DNA of 64,000 nucleotides from Psychroserpens sp041224425 (GTDB taxonomy: Bacteria; Bacteroidota; Bacteroidia; Flavobacteriales; Flavobacteriaceae), in the NCBI RefSeq assembly GCF_041224425.1, contig NZ_JBGFGL010000075.1, positions 186,001-250,000 of the forward strand, given 5' to 3'. Both the position numbers and the translations under genes were made by a program. The notes under the pieces are model-generated. The model was not told where the DNA came from. It did no database searches and was given only the letters and a program-made list of their open reading frames with translations. This document shows, piece by piece, positions 55,163 through 63,467 of the stretch; the first letter of the stretch is position 1, and every line of letters starts with the position of its first letter.

Positions 55163-55348
55163 CTAAACGAAAATAAACTTTATAGTAGCAATCAATGCTA
55201 TAAAAGAAATGAAAGCAATCAAAACCCAAATGCTTCCTTTGTAATATTTTCTGTGCAGTTTCAAGTCTTTTTTGTAAGCAAAAAATAGCACCACAATAAA
55301 GGCTATTGCGAATAAAATCCCGAAAATCAATTGACCGTTACTAAACAT
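55163..55348 (-). CDS. small two-helix membrane protein
   Basis: 61 residues from ATG 55348 (MFSNGQLIFGILF); the frame opens 13 codons earlier at 55387, but TACTTTTG on the minus strand (55371-55364) is a -7 element inside that extension. Two hydrophobic helices (about 7-24 and 37-58) are joined by a basic loop KKDLKLHRKYYKG. Function unknown; small conserved membrane proteins of this shape are frequent in Flavobacteriaceae. It is divergent from the MazG-like gene. Confidence 0.65.
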   Translation of the reverse strand: MFSNGQLIFGILFAIAFIVVLFFAYKKDLKLHRKYYKGSIWVLIAFISFIALIATIKFIFV

Positions 55349-55450
55349 ATACTTACTTTTATGCAAAAGTAATGAATATCTATTCATACTAAAAAAACAA
55401 AACAGTATCTCCTAGATATTAAATAAAAACAACCGATTTAAATTTAAAGC

Positions 55451-55837
55451 ATGAAAACTAAAATTGAAGCAGTAAAAGCATTCCATACAGCTTTTAAAAT
55501 AGGTCATAGAGAATCACCGAAAGCAGATTTAGGCATTGAAAAAAATATGTTGCGGTATAAGTTAATGAGAGAAGAAAATGAAGAATATCTTGAAGCTGCC
55601 AACGATAATGATTTGGTTGAAGTGGCTGATGCTTTGGGTGACATGCTTTATATTTTATGTGGCACCATTATCGAACATGGCTTACAATACAAAATAGAAG
55701 AGGTGTTCGATGAGATACAACGCAGTAACATGAGTAAATTAGGTGAAGATGGAGAGCCAATCTACAGAGAAGATGGCAAGGTGTTAAAAGGGCCCAACTA
55801 TTTCAAACCCAATATTGAAAAAATACTGAAATCATAA
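55451..55837 (+). CDS. MazG-like nucleoside triphosphate pyrophosphohydrolase family protein
   Basis: 128 residues of the all-alpha NTP pyrophosphohydrolase fold. Metal-binding motifs are REENEEYLEA (ExxE) and, 22 residues on, EVADALGDMLYIL (ExxD); the conserved end reads RSNMSKLGEDGEPIYREDGKVLKGP. Enzymes of this group hydrolyse (d)NTPs to NMP and PPi, often non-canonical ones. The single domain and C-terminal NMSK motif resemble phosphoribosyl-ATP pyrophosphohydrolase-like housecleaning proteins rather than two-domain MazG. Confidence 0.87.
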   Translation: MKTKIEAVKAFHTAFKIGHRESPKADLGIEKNMLRYKLMREENEEYLEAANDNDLVEVADALGDMLYILCGTIIEHGLQYKIEEVFDEIQRSNMSKLGEDGEPIYREDGKVLKGPNYFKPNIEKILKS

Positions 55838-55863
55838 AAAAAAGAGGCTCAAGGCCTCTTTTT
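55838..55863. terminator. bidirectional terminator
   Basis: GAGGC (55844-55848), loop TCAAG, GCCTC (55854-55858), extended by A and T runs. It fills the space between the convergent MazG-like and ilvE genes. Confidence 0.85.
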
Positions 55864-56934
55864 CTATAAAACTTCATATCTCCAACCGTGTTTGTCCTCG
55901 GCTAAATTGTGTTGTATATTCAACAAACGTGTTTTGAATAATGTCGCATAAGAATCGTCTACTTCTGGAATCTCAAACACATCTCCTCCGTGTTCAAAAG
56001 CTGATATCGGACTGATAACTGCAGCAGTACCAGCTCCAAAAATTTCCTTCAAAGTTCCATTTTGAGCAGCTTCCTTGATTTCTTTAACACTAACACGTCT
56101 TACATCACATTCAATTCCTAGATCTTCTGCAAGTTGAATGACACTTTTTCTTGTGACACCATCCAAAATTCGATCGTTATTTGGAGCTGTAATTAGTTTG
56201 TCACCTATTCTAAAGAAGATGTTCATAGTACCAGCTTCTTCTAAGTATTTATGTGTGCTCGCATCCGTCCATATAACTTGCTGAAAGCCTTTTTTCTGTG
56301 CCAATGATGTTGGATAGAATTGTGCAGCGTAATTACCGGCAGCTTTAGCAAAACCAACACCTCCATTAGCTGATCGACTATATTTTTCAGCAAATAAGAC
56401 ACGAACTCTATCGGTGTAATAAGCTTTGGCAGGAGAACAGATGATCATAAAGCGATAGGTGTTTGCTGGAGAGGCAGAAATAGCTGCTTCCGTAGCAAAT
56501 ACAAAAGGTCTTAAATATAAAGAGTTTCCTAAGCCAGGCTTGATCCAAGACTTGTCCAAATTTAAAAGAGTTGAAAGTCCCTCAAAAAAATAATTTTCAG
56601 GAAACTCAGGAATAGCTAAACGTTTAGCCGATTTGTTAATACGCTTGAAATTCTGGTCTGGTCGGAATAAAAATACGTTTCCGTCATCATCTTTATAAGC
56701 TTTCATGCCTTCAAAAACAGCTTGACCATAATGGAATACTCTAGCAGATGGTTCAATGGTCATTGGTCCATAAGGTACAATTTTTGGTTGTTGCCATTCA
56801 CCATTTACATAATCACAATAAAACATGTGATCTGTAAATGTTCTACCGAAGACTAGATTGTTAAAATCTACTTGATCAATTTTAGAAGTTTCTGATTTTA
56901 CTATATCGATTTCGTAAGTTGAAAGTTTTGTCAT
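55864..56934 (-). CDS. ilvE: branched-chain amino-acid aminotransferase
   Basis: 356 residues, class IV PLP fold, group of the larger branched-chain transaminases. It transfers amino groups between Leu/Ile/Val and 2-oxoglutarate. Motifs: ARVFHYGQAVFEGMKAY, LYLRPFVFAT, the PLP-lysine region GGVGFAKAAGNYAAQ, EEAGTMNIFFR and ILDGVTRKSVIQLA. ATG 56934 is used; a further ATG at 56967 lies upstream of the -7 element, so it would not be in the mRNA. Confidence 0.95.
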   Translation of the reverse strand: MTKLSTYEIDIVKSETSKIDQVDFNNLVFGRTFTDHMFYCDYVNGEWQQPKIVPYGPMTIEPSARVFHYGQAVFEGMKAYKDDDGNVFLFRPDQNFKRINKSAKRLAIPEFPENYFFEGLSTLLNLDKSWIKPGLGNSLYLRPFVFATEAAISASPANTYRFMIICSPAKAYYTDRVRVLFAEKYSRSANGGVGFAKAAGNYAAQFYPTSLAQKKGFQQVIWTDASTHKYLEEAGTMNIFFRIGDKLITAPNNDRILDGVTRKSVIQLAEDLGIECDVRRVSVKEIKEAAQNGTLKEIFGAGTAAVISPISAFEHGGDVFEIPEVDDSYATLFKTRLLNIQHNLAEDKHGWRYEVL

Positions 56935-56954
56935 TATATGAATTTTAGCTTTTG

Positions 56955-56962
56955 CAAAACTA
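56955..56962 (-). promoter_or_regulatory. -7 element of ilvE
   Basis: TAGTTTTG on the minus strand (56962-56955), 20 bp before the ATG at 56934. No TTG at canonical -33 spacing. It decides the start against the ATG at 56967. Confidence 0.55.
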
Positions 56963-57051
56963 CTCATTTTAACCAGTATAAAAAACTTAAAATTTAGCTA
57001 AAAATTTCGTATCTTTACAGCTATAAAAATTTTAAAATTTCACTATAAATT

Positions 57052-57573
57052 ATGAAAAAATATCTTTTAGCAATTTTGCTTGTAAGTCTTATGTTTTCTT
57101 GTAAAAATGAATCTAAGCAAGCTGAGGAAACTAACGAAACTGAAATGGCTTCTACTGAAAGTCAAGAGTTAGCTTATAGCTCATTTGGTATGGAAATTTC
57201 TCCAGCTGATGCCTTAACCGCAAAGCGTATGGCGACACACTATGAGAAAATGACCGTTGGTGATTCTATTGACGCCAAAATGATTGCTAAAGTTGATGAG
57301 GTTTGCCAAGCAAAAGGATGTTGGATGAAAGTTGATCTTGAAAATGGAGAACAGGTGATGGTTAAGTTTAAAGATTACGGTTTCTTCATGCCAAAAGACA
57401 TAGCTGGTAGAGAGGTTGTGATGAATGGAAAAGCTTACGTTAACGAAGTTTCTGTTGACGAACAACGTCACTATGCTGAAGATGCTGGTCAATCTGAAGA
57501 GGAAATCGCTAAGATAACGGAACCTAAAAAGACCTATTCTTTTCTCGCTGATGGTGTCCTTTTAAAGGAATAA
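57052..57573 (+). CDS. DUF4920 lipoprotein
   Basis: 173 residues. Lipoprotein signal to Cys17 (LLVSLMFSCKNE), a Glu/Thr-rich linker, then the DUF4920 domain: VGDSIDAKMIAKVDEVCQAKGCWMKVDLE, FKDYGFFMPKDIAGREVVMNG and EQRHYAEDAGQSEEEI, with conserved Cys pair CQAKGC and His that could bind metal. Function unknown. The next gene, a heme lipoprotein, starts 2 bp later, so the two are co-transcribed and may work together. Confidence 0.88.
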   Translation: MKKYLLAILLVSLMFSCKNESKQAEETNETEMASTESQELAYSSFGMEISPADALTAKRMATHYEKMTVGDSIDAKMIAKVDEVCQAKGCWMKVDLENGEQVMVKFKDYGFFMPKDIAGREVVMNGKAYVNEVSVDEQRHYAEDAGQSEEEIAKITEPKKTYSFLADGVLLKE

Positions 57574-57575
57574 TC

Positions 57576-58031
57576 ATGTTAAAACAACTTGCCCTAATTT
57601 TAGTGTGTGCTATAACTTTAGGTTGTCAGCAACACCCTGAAACTAAAAAGGAGAAAGAAGTTAGCATTGTTGATGGTACCTCAAAATATGAGGTGTACCA
57701 ATCTTCTGAAATGGCTTCATTGATGAAAGGAATGCATGCCTATAATATGCAACTTAAAGCCGAAGTTCAAAAAGGAGAGGTCACTAGTGAGTTTCCGGAA
57801 GAGTTTCTAAAAATCCATTCGGCTGAATTTTCTGAAAATAAATCCAGAACCCAAACGTTCGATCATTATTCTGGAAAATTCATTGAGGCACAAAAAGCTG
57901 TTTTTGAAGAAGGGGTTAAAGACTCTTTATTGGTAGGTCGCTACAATGAGGCTATCAATATGTGTTTGTCATGTCACAAAACGGAATGTACAGGTCCAAT
58001 TCCTAAAATTAAAAAACTACTTATTAAGTAA
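57576..58031 (+). CDS. lipoprotein with c-type heme-binding motif
   Basis: 151 residues. Lipoprotein signal to Cys17 (LVCAITLGCQQ). The C-terminus has CLSCH (130-134), a CxxCH heme-attachment site, followed by KTECTGPIPKIKKL. The body is helical (SLMKGMHAYNMQLKAEVQKG), like cytochrome c' or DUF1924-like monoheme proteins. The second axial ligand could be a Met in the helix bundle. It is translated straight after the DUF4920 gene and 5 bp before mnmD. Confidence 0.75.
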   Translation: MLKQLALILVCAITLGCQQHPETKKEKEVSIVDGTSKYEVYQSSEMASLMKGMHAYNMQLKAEVQKGEVTSEFPEEFLKIHSAEFSENKSRTQTFDHYSGKFIEAQKAVFEEGVKDSLLVGRYNEAINMCLSCHKTECTGPIPKIKKLLIK

Positions 58032-58036
58032 GTGTT

Positions 58037-58711
58037 TTGAAGCGAAAAATCATAACCACGGCAGATGGCTCCAAAACCATTCAAATTGAAGAATGGAACG
58101 AGCAATACCATTCTGTTCATGGTTCCATAAACGAAGCAATCCATGTCTATATCAAACATGGATTGCTTTTTTATTATACAGAATTTCATAATGCCCAGAA
58201 TCCTATTTCTGTTTTGGAAGTAGGCTTCGGAACAGGTTTAAATGCGATTTTGTCACTCAAGGAATCTGAGGCGTTAAATATTATGGTTGATTACACAGGA
58301 GTTGAAGCCTATCCTGTTTCCCATTCAGAATTAGAACAACTCAATTACATTGAGGCTTTAAATTTAGATGCTGCCATATTCAATGTATTACATGAAGTGC
58401 CTTGGGAAACCAAACAACAAATTACTAATAACTTTTTATTAACCAAACAACAAAAGACCTTTGACAAAATTTCTGAATCCGAACGCTACGATGTTATTTA
58501 CTACGATGCTTTTGGCGCTAGGGTTCAACCCGAATTATGGACTGAAGAAATGTTTGAAAAAATGTTCAAAACCTTAAAGCCTGATGGTGTGTTGGTAACC
58601 TATTCAGCTAAAGGCAGCGTAAAGCGAGCATTGACTTCTGTTGGTTTTGAAATTGAACGTTTAAAAGGACCTCCAGGTAAGCGCCATATGCTTAGGGCAA
58701 TCAAACGTTAA
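58037..58711 (+). CDS. mnmD: tRNA 5-methylaminomethyl-2-thiouridine methyltransferase MnmD
   Basis: 224 residues of stand-alone MnmD (the methyltransferase half of MnmC), which finishes mnm5s2U34 in tRNA. Signature: EEWNEQYHSVHGSINEAIHVYI, SAM motif VLEVGFGTGLNA, and DVIYYDAFGARVQPELWT with SAKGSVKRAL and PPGKRHMLRA at the end. The start is TTG at 58037, 5 bp after the previous stop; the family N-terminus MKRKIITTADGS matches exactly there. Confidence 0.93.
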   Translation: MKRKIITTADGSKTIQIEEWNEQYHSVHGSINEAIHVYIKHGLLFYYTEFHNAQNPISVLEVGFGTGLNAILSLKESEALNIMVDYTGVEAYPVSHSELEQLNYIEALNLDAAIFNVLHEVPWETKQQITNNFLLTKQQKTFDKISESERYDVIYYDAFGARVQPELWTEEMFEKMFKTLKPDGVLVTYSAKGSVKRALTSVGFEIERLKGPPGKRHMLRAIKR

Positions 58712-58764
58712 ACCCTTCATAAATATTAGTTACTGCAACAGACTTTCTTTAATTTTATATCATT

Positions 58765-59673
58765 ATGAAGAGGGTTTTAATTACAGGTGCGACAGGTCTT
58801 ATTGGTCAGGAGATTGTAAACGTATGTAAACAGGAAAATATACCTGTTCATTACCTTACAACGTCTAAACATAAATTAGAAAACCAAGCATATTACAAAG
58901 GCTTTTATTGGAACCCAAAAACAAAAGAAATTGATCTCAATTGTTTTGATGGGGTTGACACCATAATCAATTTAGCTGGAGCAACTATCTCTAAAAGATG
59001 GACTTCAGATTATAAAAAAGTCATACTTTCCAGTAGAACCGAAACCGCTCAATTACTTTATGATGTGATCCAAAAGCACAAGTTTCCTGTGCAACAAATT
59101 GTGTCAGCTAGTGCCATAGGTGTGTATCCAGATTCGCAAACAAATTATTATGAGGAATCATTCGAAGGTGTTTCAGACTCATTTTTAGGGACTGTGGTCC
59201 AACAATGGGAAAATGCCGTAAACCGATTTGAGCAACTTGGAATTACAGTCTCTAAAATAAGAGTAGGTTTGGTATTGTCAGATAAAGGAGGTGCGCTTCC
59301 GCAGATTGTTAAACCAGTTCGTTATGGAGTTGGAGCTGCCTTTGGAACGGGAGAGCAATGGCAATCCTGGATTCATATTGACGATCTAGCAAAACTCTTT
59401 TTCTTTTTAGCGGAAAACAAACTTGGTGGTATTTACAATGGTGTTGCACCAAATCCTGTATCTAATTCAGAGCTAACAAAAACTGTTGCCAAAGTACTGA
59501 AAAAACCTTTGATATTGCCTAATATTCCGAAGTTTGCTATGAAATTGGTTTTAGGCGAAATGCACATTCTTTTATTTGAAAGTCAGCGAGTCAGTTCCTC
59601 TAAGACGGAAAGCAAGGGATTTGATTTTGAATATCACCACCTAGAACCAGCATTGGAAGATTTATTGGCATAA
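58765..59673 (+). CDS. TIGR01777 family SDR-type protein
   Basis: 302 residues of the NAD(P)-dependent epimerase-like TIGR01777 group. Rossmann motif VLITGATGLIGQEIV at the start, then NLAGATISKRWTSDYKKVILSSRTE, SASAIGVYPDS, SKIRVGLVLSDKGGALPQIV, and the C-terminal LPNIPKFAMKLVLGEM. The group is linked to cell division inhibitor SulA-like annotations in plants and cyanobacteria, but its substrate is unknown. Single gene, convergent with YceI. Confidence 0.9.
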   Translation: MKRVLITGATGLIGQEIVNVCKQENIPVHYLTTSKHKLENQAYYKGFYWNPKTKEIDLNCFDGVDTIINLAGATISKRWTSDYKKVILSSRTETAQLLYDVIQKHKFPVQQIVSASAIGVYPDSQTNYYEESFEGVSDSFLGTVVQQWENAVNRFEQLGITVSKIRVGLVLSDKGGALPQIVKPVRYGVGAAFGTGEQWQSWIHIDDLAKLFFFLAENKLGGIYNGVAPNPVSNSELTKTVAKVLKKPLILPNIPKFAMKLVLGEMHILLFESQRVSSSKTESKGFDFEYHHLEPALEDLLA

Positions 59674-59699
59674 AAAAACCATCCCGTTTAAAGGATGGT
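59672..59699 (-). terminator. terminator of the YceI gene
   Basis: ACCATCC (59678-59684) and GGATGGT (59693-59699) form a 7-bp stem. On the minus strand it is followed by seven T (59678-59672). It begins directly after the TIGR01777 stop. Confidence 0.75.
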
Positions 59700-59729
59700 A
59701 AAAAATAATTTTTTTAGGATGCTATTAAT

Positions 59730-60401
59730 CTAGGCTTTTTTAGCTTTTATGCTAATCTTAAGCTCAATATCGTCATTAATAAACTTATCGCCTAAATTAT
59801 CAAAAATAGATTTTGATCCATAATTGACATTCCATTTCGTTCTGTCAATGGTAAATGGTTCACTTTCAATAAGCATATCATCACCAGAATTTGTGATTGT
59901 CACAGGAAATGAAATATTATGCTTCTGACCTTTTACGGTTAAATTTCCGGAAAGCGTGGTTTTACCTGCAGCCATCGATTCTGTTCCTGTAATTTCAAAG
60001 GCTGCTGTTGGAAATTTAGCAGTATCAAAGAAATGATCTTGCTTACCTTCAACAGTTCCTTTTAAATGGGCTTCTAGATCTTCTTTACCGTTTCCAGCCT
60101 CTAAATCCTCAACCGTAATCGAATTCATGTCAATCAAGAAAGTACCACTTTGTAATTTTCCATCTGAAGTTTGAAAAATCCCATTATCAAGCATTAACTT
60201 TCCATTATGTGTTCCCGTTGGTTTGAAACCTTTCCATTCAATTACAGATTCAGAAGTATTTACAGCATATTTTTGTGAATTACTTTCGCTAACTGCAGCT
60301 GCTTCAGCATCACTGGTGTTAGCTTCATTTGCTTTATCCTTACAAGAGCTAATAACTACTAAAAGGGTGAAAGCCATAAATAGATTGAACGTTTTTTTCA
60401 T
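59730..60401 (-). CDS. YceI family lipoprotein
   Basis: 223 residues. Lipoprotein signal to Cys20 (LVVISSCKDK), Ala/Ser-rich linker, then the YceI lipocalin-like barrel (about 45-220): ESVIEWKGFKPTGTHNG, SGTFLIDMNSITVEDLE, DHFFDTAKFPTAAFEIT, FTIDRTKWNVNYGS. YceI proteins bind isoprenoid-type lipids in the periplasm. Single gene with own terminator. Confidence 0.93.
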   Translation of the reverse strand: MKKTFNLFMAFTLLVVISSCKDKANEANTSDAEAAAVSESNSQKYAVNTSESVIEWKGFKPTGTHNGKLMLDNGIFQTSDGKLQSGTFLIDMNSITVEDLEAGNGKEDLEAHLKGTVEGKQDHFFDTAKFPTAAFEITGTESMAAGKTTLSGNLTVKGQKHNISFPVTITNSGDDMLIESEPFTIDRTKWNVNYGSKSIFDNLGDKFINDDIELKISIKAKKA

Positions 60402-60491
60402 AGTATTAAAGTTTTTTGGTTTATATGTAGTCTAACAAAAATAATGAATTTGTTACACTCTTCAAATGGAAAAAAATTTTTTGGTGACATT

Positions 60492-60523
60492 TTGACATTT
60501 TAATAATAATGGCAGTACTTTTG
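60492..60523 (+). promoter_or_regulatory. promoter of grpE-dnaJ
   Basis: TTG (60492-60494), 21-bp spacer, TACTTTTG (60516-60523), full consensus. It covers the ATG at 60509, which opens the frame, so that ATG is upstream of the transcript start and is not used. No CIRCE element is visible. Confidence 0.88.
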
Positions 60524-60562
60524 CCAAGTTTAAATCGAAGATTTATAAATATTACCAAGATA

Positions 60563-61111
60563 ATGGGCAAAAAAGATAAAGATCAAGTTGTAAATGAAAA
60601 AGAAGTTATCGAAAAAGATACTGATACAACTGTAAATGAAAACCAAGAATCGGAAGTTTCTGTTGAAGAACAATTAAAAGAGAATTTAGACAAAGAGAAG
60701 GAAAAGTTTTTACGTCTTTTTGCTGAATTTGAAAATTATAAAAGACGTACAGCTAAAGAACGTATTGAGCTCTTCAAAACAGCCAGTGAAGACGTAATGT
60801 TGGCTATGCTGCCTATTCTAGATGATTTCGAACGTGCTTTGACACACATTGAAGAGGACAAGGAAGCGGAAGAGTTAAGAAAGGGTGTTTTATTGATTTA
60901 CAATAAGTTATTGACGACATTGAGTCAAAAAGGACTGTCTAAAATGGAAGTTGAGGCTGGTGACGATTTCAATGCAGACATACATGAGGCAATTACCCAA
61001 ATTCCTGCACCTAGTGAGGATTTAAAAGGTAAGATTGTCGATGTAGTTGAAAAAGGATACAAACTAGGAGAAAAAGTTATACGTTTCCCTAAAGTGGTTA
61101 TAGGTCAGTAA
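60563..61111 (+). CDS. grpE: nucleotide exchange factor GrpE
   Basis: 182 residues from ATG 60563 (MGKKDKDQVV). An acidic, disordered start, a long coiled coil (about 40-95, with FAEFENYKRRTAKERIELFK), and a C-terminal beta domain (NADIHEAITQIPAPSEDLKGKIVDVVEKGYKL, then RFPKVVIGQ). GrpE releases ADP from DnaK. The gene is followed by dnaJ after 46 bp; dnaK is not in the window. Confidence 0.96.
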   Translation: MGKKDKDQVVNEKEVIEKDTDTTVNENQESEVSVEEQLKENLDKEKEKFLRLFAEFENYKRRTAKERIELFKTASEDVMLAMLPILDDFERALTHIEEDKEAEELRKGVLLIYNKLLTTLSQKGLSKMEVEAGDDFNADIHEAITQIPAPSEDLKGKIVDVVEKGYKLGEKVIRFPKVVIGQ

Positions 61112-61157
61112 TTGATTCAGATCTAGAAATTGAATTCGATTAATTAGGAATTAAAAG

Positions 61158-62285
61158 ATGGCAAAACGAGATTATTACGAGATATTAGGAATTGATAAAA
61201 ATGCCTCTCCAGCAGAGATCAAAAAGGCCTATCGGAAAATGGCTATTAAATACCATCCCGATAAAAATCCTGATGATAAAAATGCTGAAGCAAAATTTAA
61301 GGAAGCTGCAGAAGCCTACGAGGTTTTAAGTAATGCCGATAAGAAAGCACGTTATGATCAATTTGGTCATCAAGCTTTCGAAGGAGCTGGTGGCTTTGGT
61401 GGTGGAGGCATGAATATGGACGACATATTCAGTCAGTTTGGAGACATTTTTGGAGGTGCTTTTGGAGGTGGAGGATTCTCTGGTTTCGGAGGTGGCTTTG
61501 GTGGTGGAGGCCAAAGACGCGTCAAAGGAAGTAACTTGCGAATAAGAGTTACGCTCACTCTTGAAGAAGTAGCCAACGGTGTTGAAAAGAAAATAAAGGT
61601 TAAACGTAAAGTTCAAGCGCCTGGAACGACTTATAAAACTTGTAGTACTTGTAATGGTACAGGACAGGTTACTAAAATAACAAATACTATTTTAGGTCGT
61701 ATGCAAACGGCTTCTACTTGTCCTAGCTGTGGTGGTGCAGGTCAAAGTATTGATAAGAAGCCTAGTGATGCTGATGCACACGGATTAAAAGTTCAGGAAG
61801 AAACGGTTTCAGTTAAAATCCCTGCAGGTGTTGTTGACGGTATGCAATTAAAAGTTACGGGAAAAGGAAACGAAGCTCCTGGTAATGGTATTTCTGGAGA
61901 TCTTTTGGTGGTTATTGAGGAAAAGGAACACCAAACTTTGAAACGTGAAGGTGATAACCTGCATTTCGATTTGTATGTAAGCTTGCCAGATGCTGTATTG
62001 GGAACTTCAAAAGAAATTGACACAGTTACAGGTAAAGTTCGAATCAAGATTGAACCTGGTGTGCAATCTGGTAAGATTTTGCGTTTAAGAGGGAAAGGGA
62101 TACCTAGTATCAATGGGTATGGAACAGGAGATTTACTTGTACATGTCAATGTTTGGACACCGAAAACGCTTAGTAAACAACAGAAAGACTTTTTTGAAAG
62201 TATGCGAAATGATGAGCATTTTGAGCCTAAACCTGAAAGTGGTGATAAATCCTTTTTTGAAAAAGTCAAAGATATGTTTTCATAA
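61158..62285 (+). CDS. dnaJ: co-chaperone DnaJ
   Basis: 375 residues: J domain (1-70) with HPD in KYHPDKNP, a Gly/Phe-rich stretch (about 75-125), a zinc region and C-terminal substrate domains. Only two CxxCxGxG motifs are present (CSTCNGTG and CPSCGGAG) instead of the four of E. coli DnaJ; this reduced zinc finger is, from memory, usual in Flavobacteriaceae. It delivers substrates to DnaK and stimulates its ATPase. Co-transcribed with grpE. Confidence 0.96.
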   Translation: MAKRDYYEILGIDKNASPAEIKKAYRKMAIKYHPDKNPDDKNAEAKFKEAAEAYEVLSNADKKARYDQFGHQAFEGAGGFGGGGMNMDDIFSQFGDIFGGAFGGGGFSGFGGGFGGGGQRRVKGSNLRIRVTLTLEEVANGVEKKIKVKRKVQAPGTTYKTCSTCNGTGQVTKITNTILGRMQTASTCPSCGGAGQSIDKKPSDADAHGLKVQEETVSVKIPAGVVDGMQLKVTGKGNEAPGNGISGDLLVVIEEKEHQTLKREGDNLHFDLYVSLPDAVLGTSKEIDTVTGKVRIKIEPGVQSGKILRLRGKGIPSINGYGTGDLLVHVNVWTPKTLSKQQKDFFESMRNDEHFEPKPESGDKSFFEKVKDMFS

Positions 62286-62310
62286 CAAAGTCTTATTTAA
62301 TAAAAAACAC

Positions 62311-62407
62311 TATATTTGAATATCACTAATTTACTTTAGTGGTAATTTTTCTTTTTCATAGCAATTTTTTCCCATCCTTAATTTATTTAAGGGTGGGTTT
62401 TGTTTTT
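62311..62407 (+). ncRNA. candidate small RNA between dnaJ and the ABC transporter
   Basis: TATATTTG at 62311-62318 matches the -7 consensus; no gene follows it before a strong terminator. The supposed transcript (about 62325-62407) contains a hairpin CACTAA/TTAGTG, a U-rich single strand and the terminator stem CCCATCCTTAA / TTAAGGGTGGG. No reading frame of note. No TTG at -33 supports the promoter. Confidence 0.3.
62371..62407 (+). terminator. rho-independent terminator downstream of dnaJ
   Basis: CCCATCCTTAA (62371-62381) and TTAAGGGTGGG (62387-62397) form an 11-bp stem with one T-G pair and a T-rich tail (62398-62407). It lies 85 bp after dnaJ and before the ABC transporter operon. Confidence 0.88.
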
Positions 62408-62539
62408 AATAGTTTTCTATTTCACTTTTGATTGCAGATTATTAGCTTAAATTTCAAAATTTAGTGGTATAAACTAAATTTTCAATTCGATCATTTATAT
62501 CTTTACAGGTCTAAAGAATTAACCTTACAAATTAAATTT

Positions 62540-63466
62540 ATGGATAACCTGCTGGTCGCTGAATCGTTAACCAAAAGTTTTGGTCAGTTTAAAGCGCTGA
62601 ACTCGGTATCGGTTTCTGTTCCTAAGGGAAGTATTTTCGGATTATTAGGTCCAAATGGTGCAGGAAAGACAACATTGATACGTATTGTAAACCAAATCAC
62701 AATGCCTGATTCTGGACATGTTTTTCTAGATGGAGAACCTTTAAAGCCTGAGCATATCCAAAACATTGGCTATCTTCCTGAAGAACGCGGATTATACAAA
62801 TCGATGAAAGTTGGTGAACAGGCTTTGTATCTCGCACAGTTAAAAGGACTTTCTAAAGAAGATGCCAAAAAGCGATTGAAATATTGGTTTGATAAATTGG
62901 ATATTGGAGATTGGTGGAATAAAAAGATCCAGGAACTCAGTAAGGGCCAAGCACAAAAAATACAGTTCATTGTCACGGTTTTGCATCAACCTAAACTATT
63001 GATTTTTGATGAACCTTTTTCAGGCTTTGATCCTATAAATGCCAATTTGATTAAAGATGAAATCCTTCAGTTAAGAGATGAAGGTGCCACAGTGATTTTT
63101 TCAACACATCGCATGGAATCCGTAGAAGAACTGTGTGATCATATCGCTTTGATTCATAAGTCCAATAAGATTTTAGATGGTAAATTAACCGATATTAAAC
63201 GTGAGTTTAAAACCAATACTTTCGAAGTTGGTTTGCAAACTAATGAAGTTGAGCAAGTAACGCAGGCCATTAAGGAAAAATTCAATGTGTTGCCAGCAAC
63301 TTTCAAAAACCTCAATGATGATGTAAAACTTAATATCAAGTTGAGTCCTGATGAAACTTCAAATGATTTATTGTCATTTTTAACTTCAAAAGCTGAGGTG
63401 CATCATTTTGTGGAAGTTATTCCTAGTGCTAATGATATTTTTATTCAAACTGTAAAAAACAATTAA
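62540..63466 (+). CDS. ABC transporter ATP-binding protein (NatA-like)
   Basis: 308 residues. ATPase domain (1-225): Walker A GPNGAGKTT, Q-loop region GYLPEERGLYKSM, signature LSKGQAQKIQ, Walker B LLIFDEPFSG, switch His in STHRME. The C-terminal 80 residues are the extra domain typical of exporters of the CcmA/NatA group. It works with the permease encoded 1 bp downstream. Substrate unknown (sodium, drugs or lipids in related systems). Confidence 0.93.
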   Translation: MDNLLVAESLTKSFGQFKALNSVSVSVPKGSIFGLLGPNGAGKTTLIRIVNQITMPDSGHVFLDGEPLKPEHIQNIGYLPEERGLYKSMKVGEQALYLAQLKGLSKEDAKKRLKYWFDKLDIGDWWNKKIQELSKGQAQKIQFIVTVLHQPKLLIFDEPFSGFDPINANLIKDEILQLRDEGATVIFSTHRMESVEELCDHIALIHKSNKILDGKLTDIKREFKTNTFEVGLQTNEVEQVTQAIKEKFNVLPATFKNLNDDVKLNIKLSPDETSNDLLSFLTSKAEVHHFVEVIPSANDIFIQTVKNN

Positions 63467-63467
63467 G

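Noticed and set aside
61620..61780. DnaJ with half the zinc-binding motifs as a sign of damage
   Set aside because: The two-motif zinc region is, as far as I recall, normal for Flavobacteriaceae DnaJ; the reading frame is intact.
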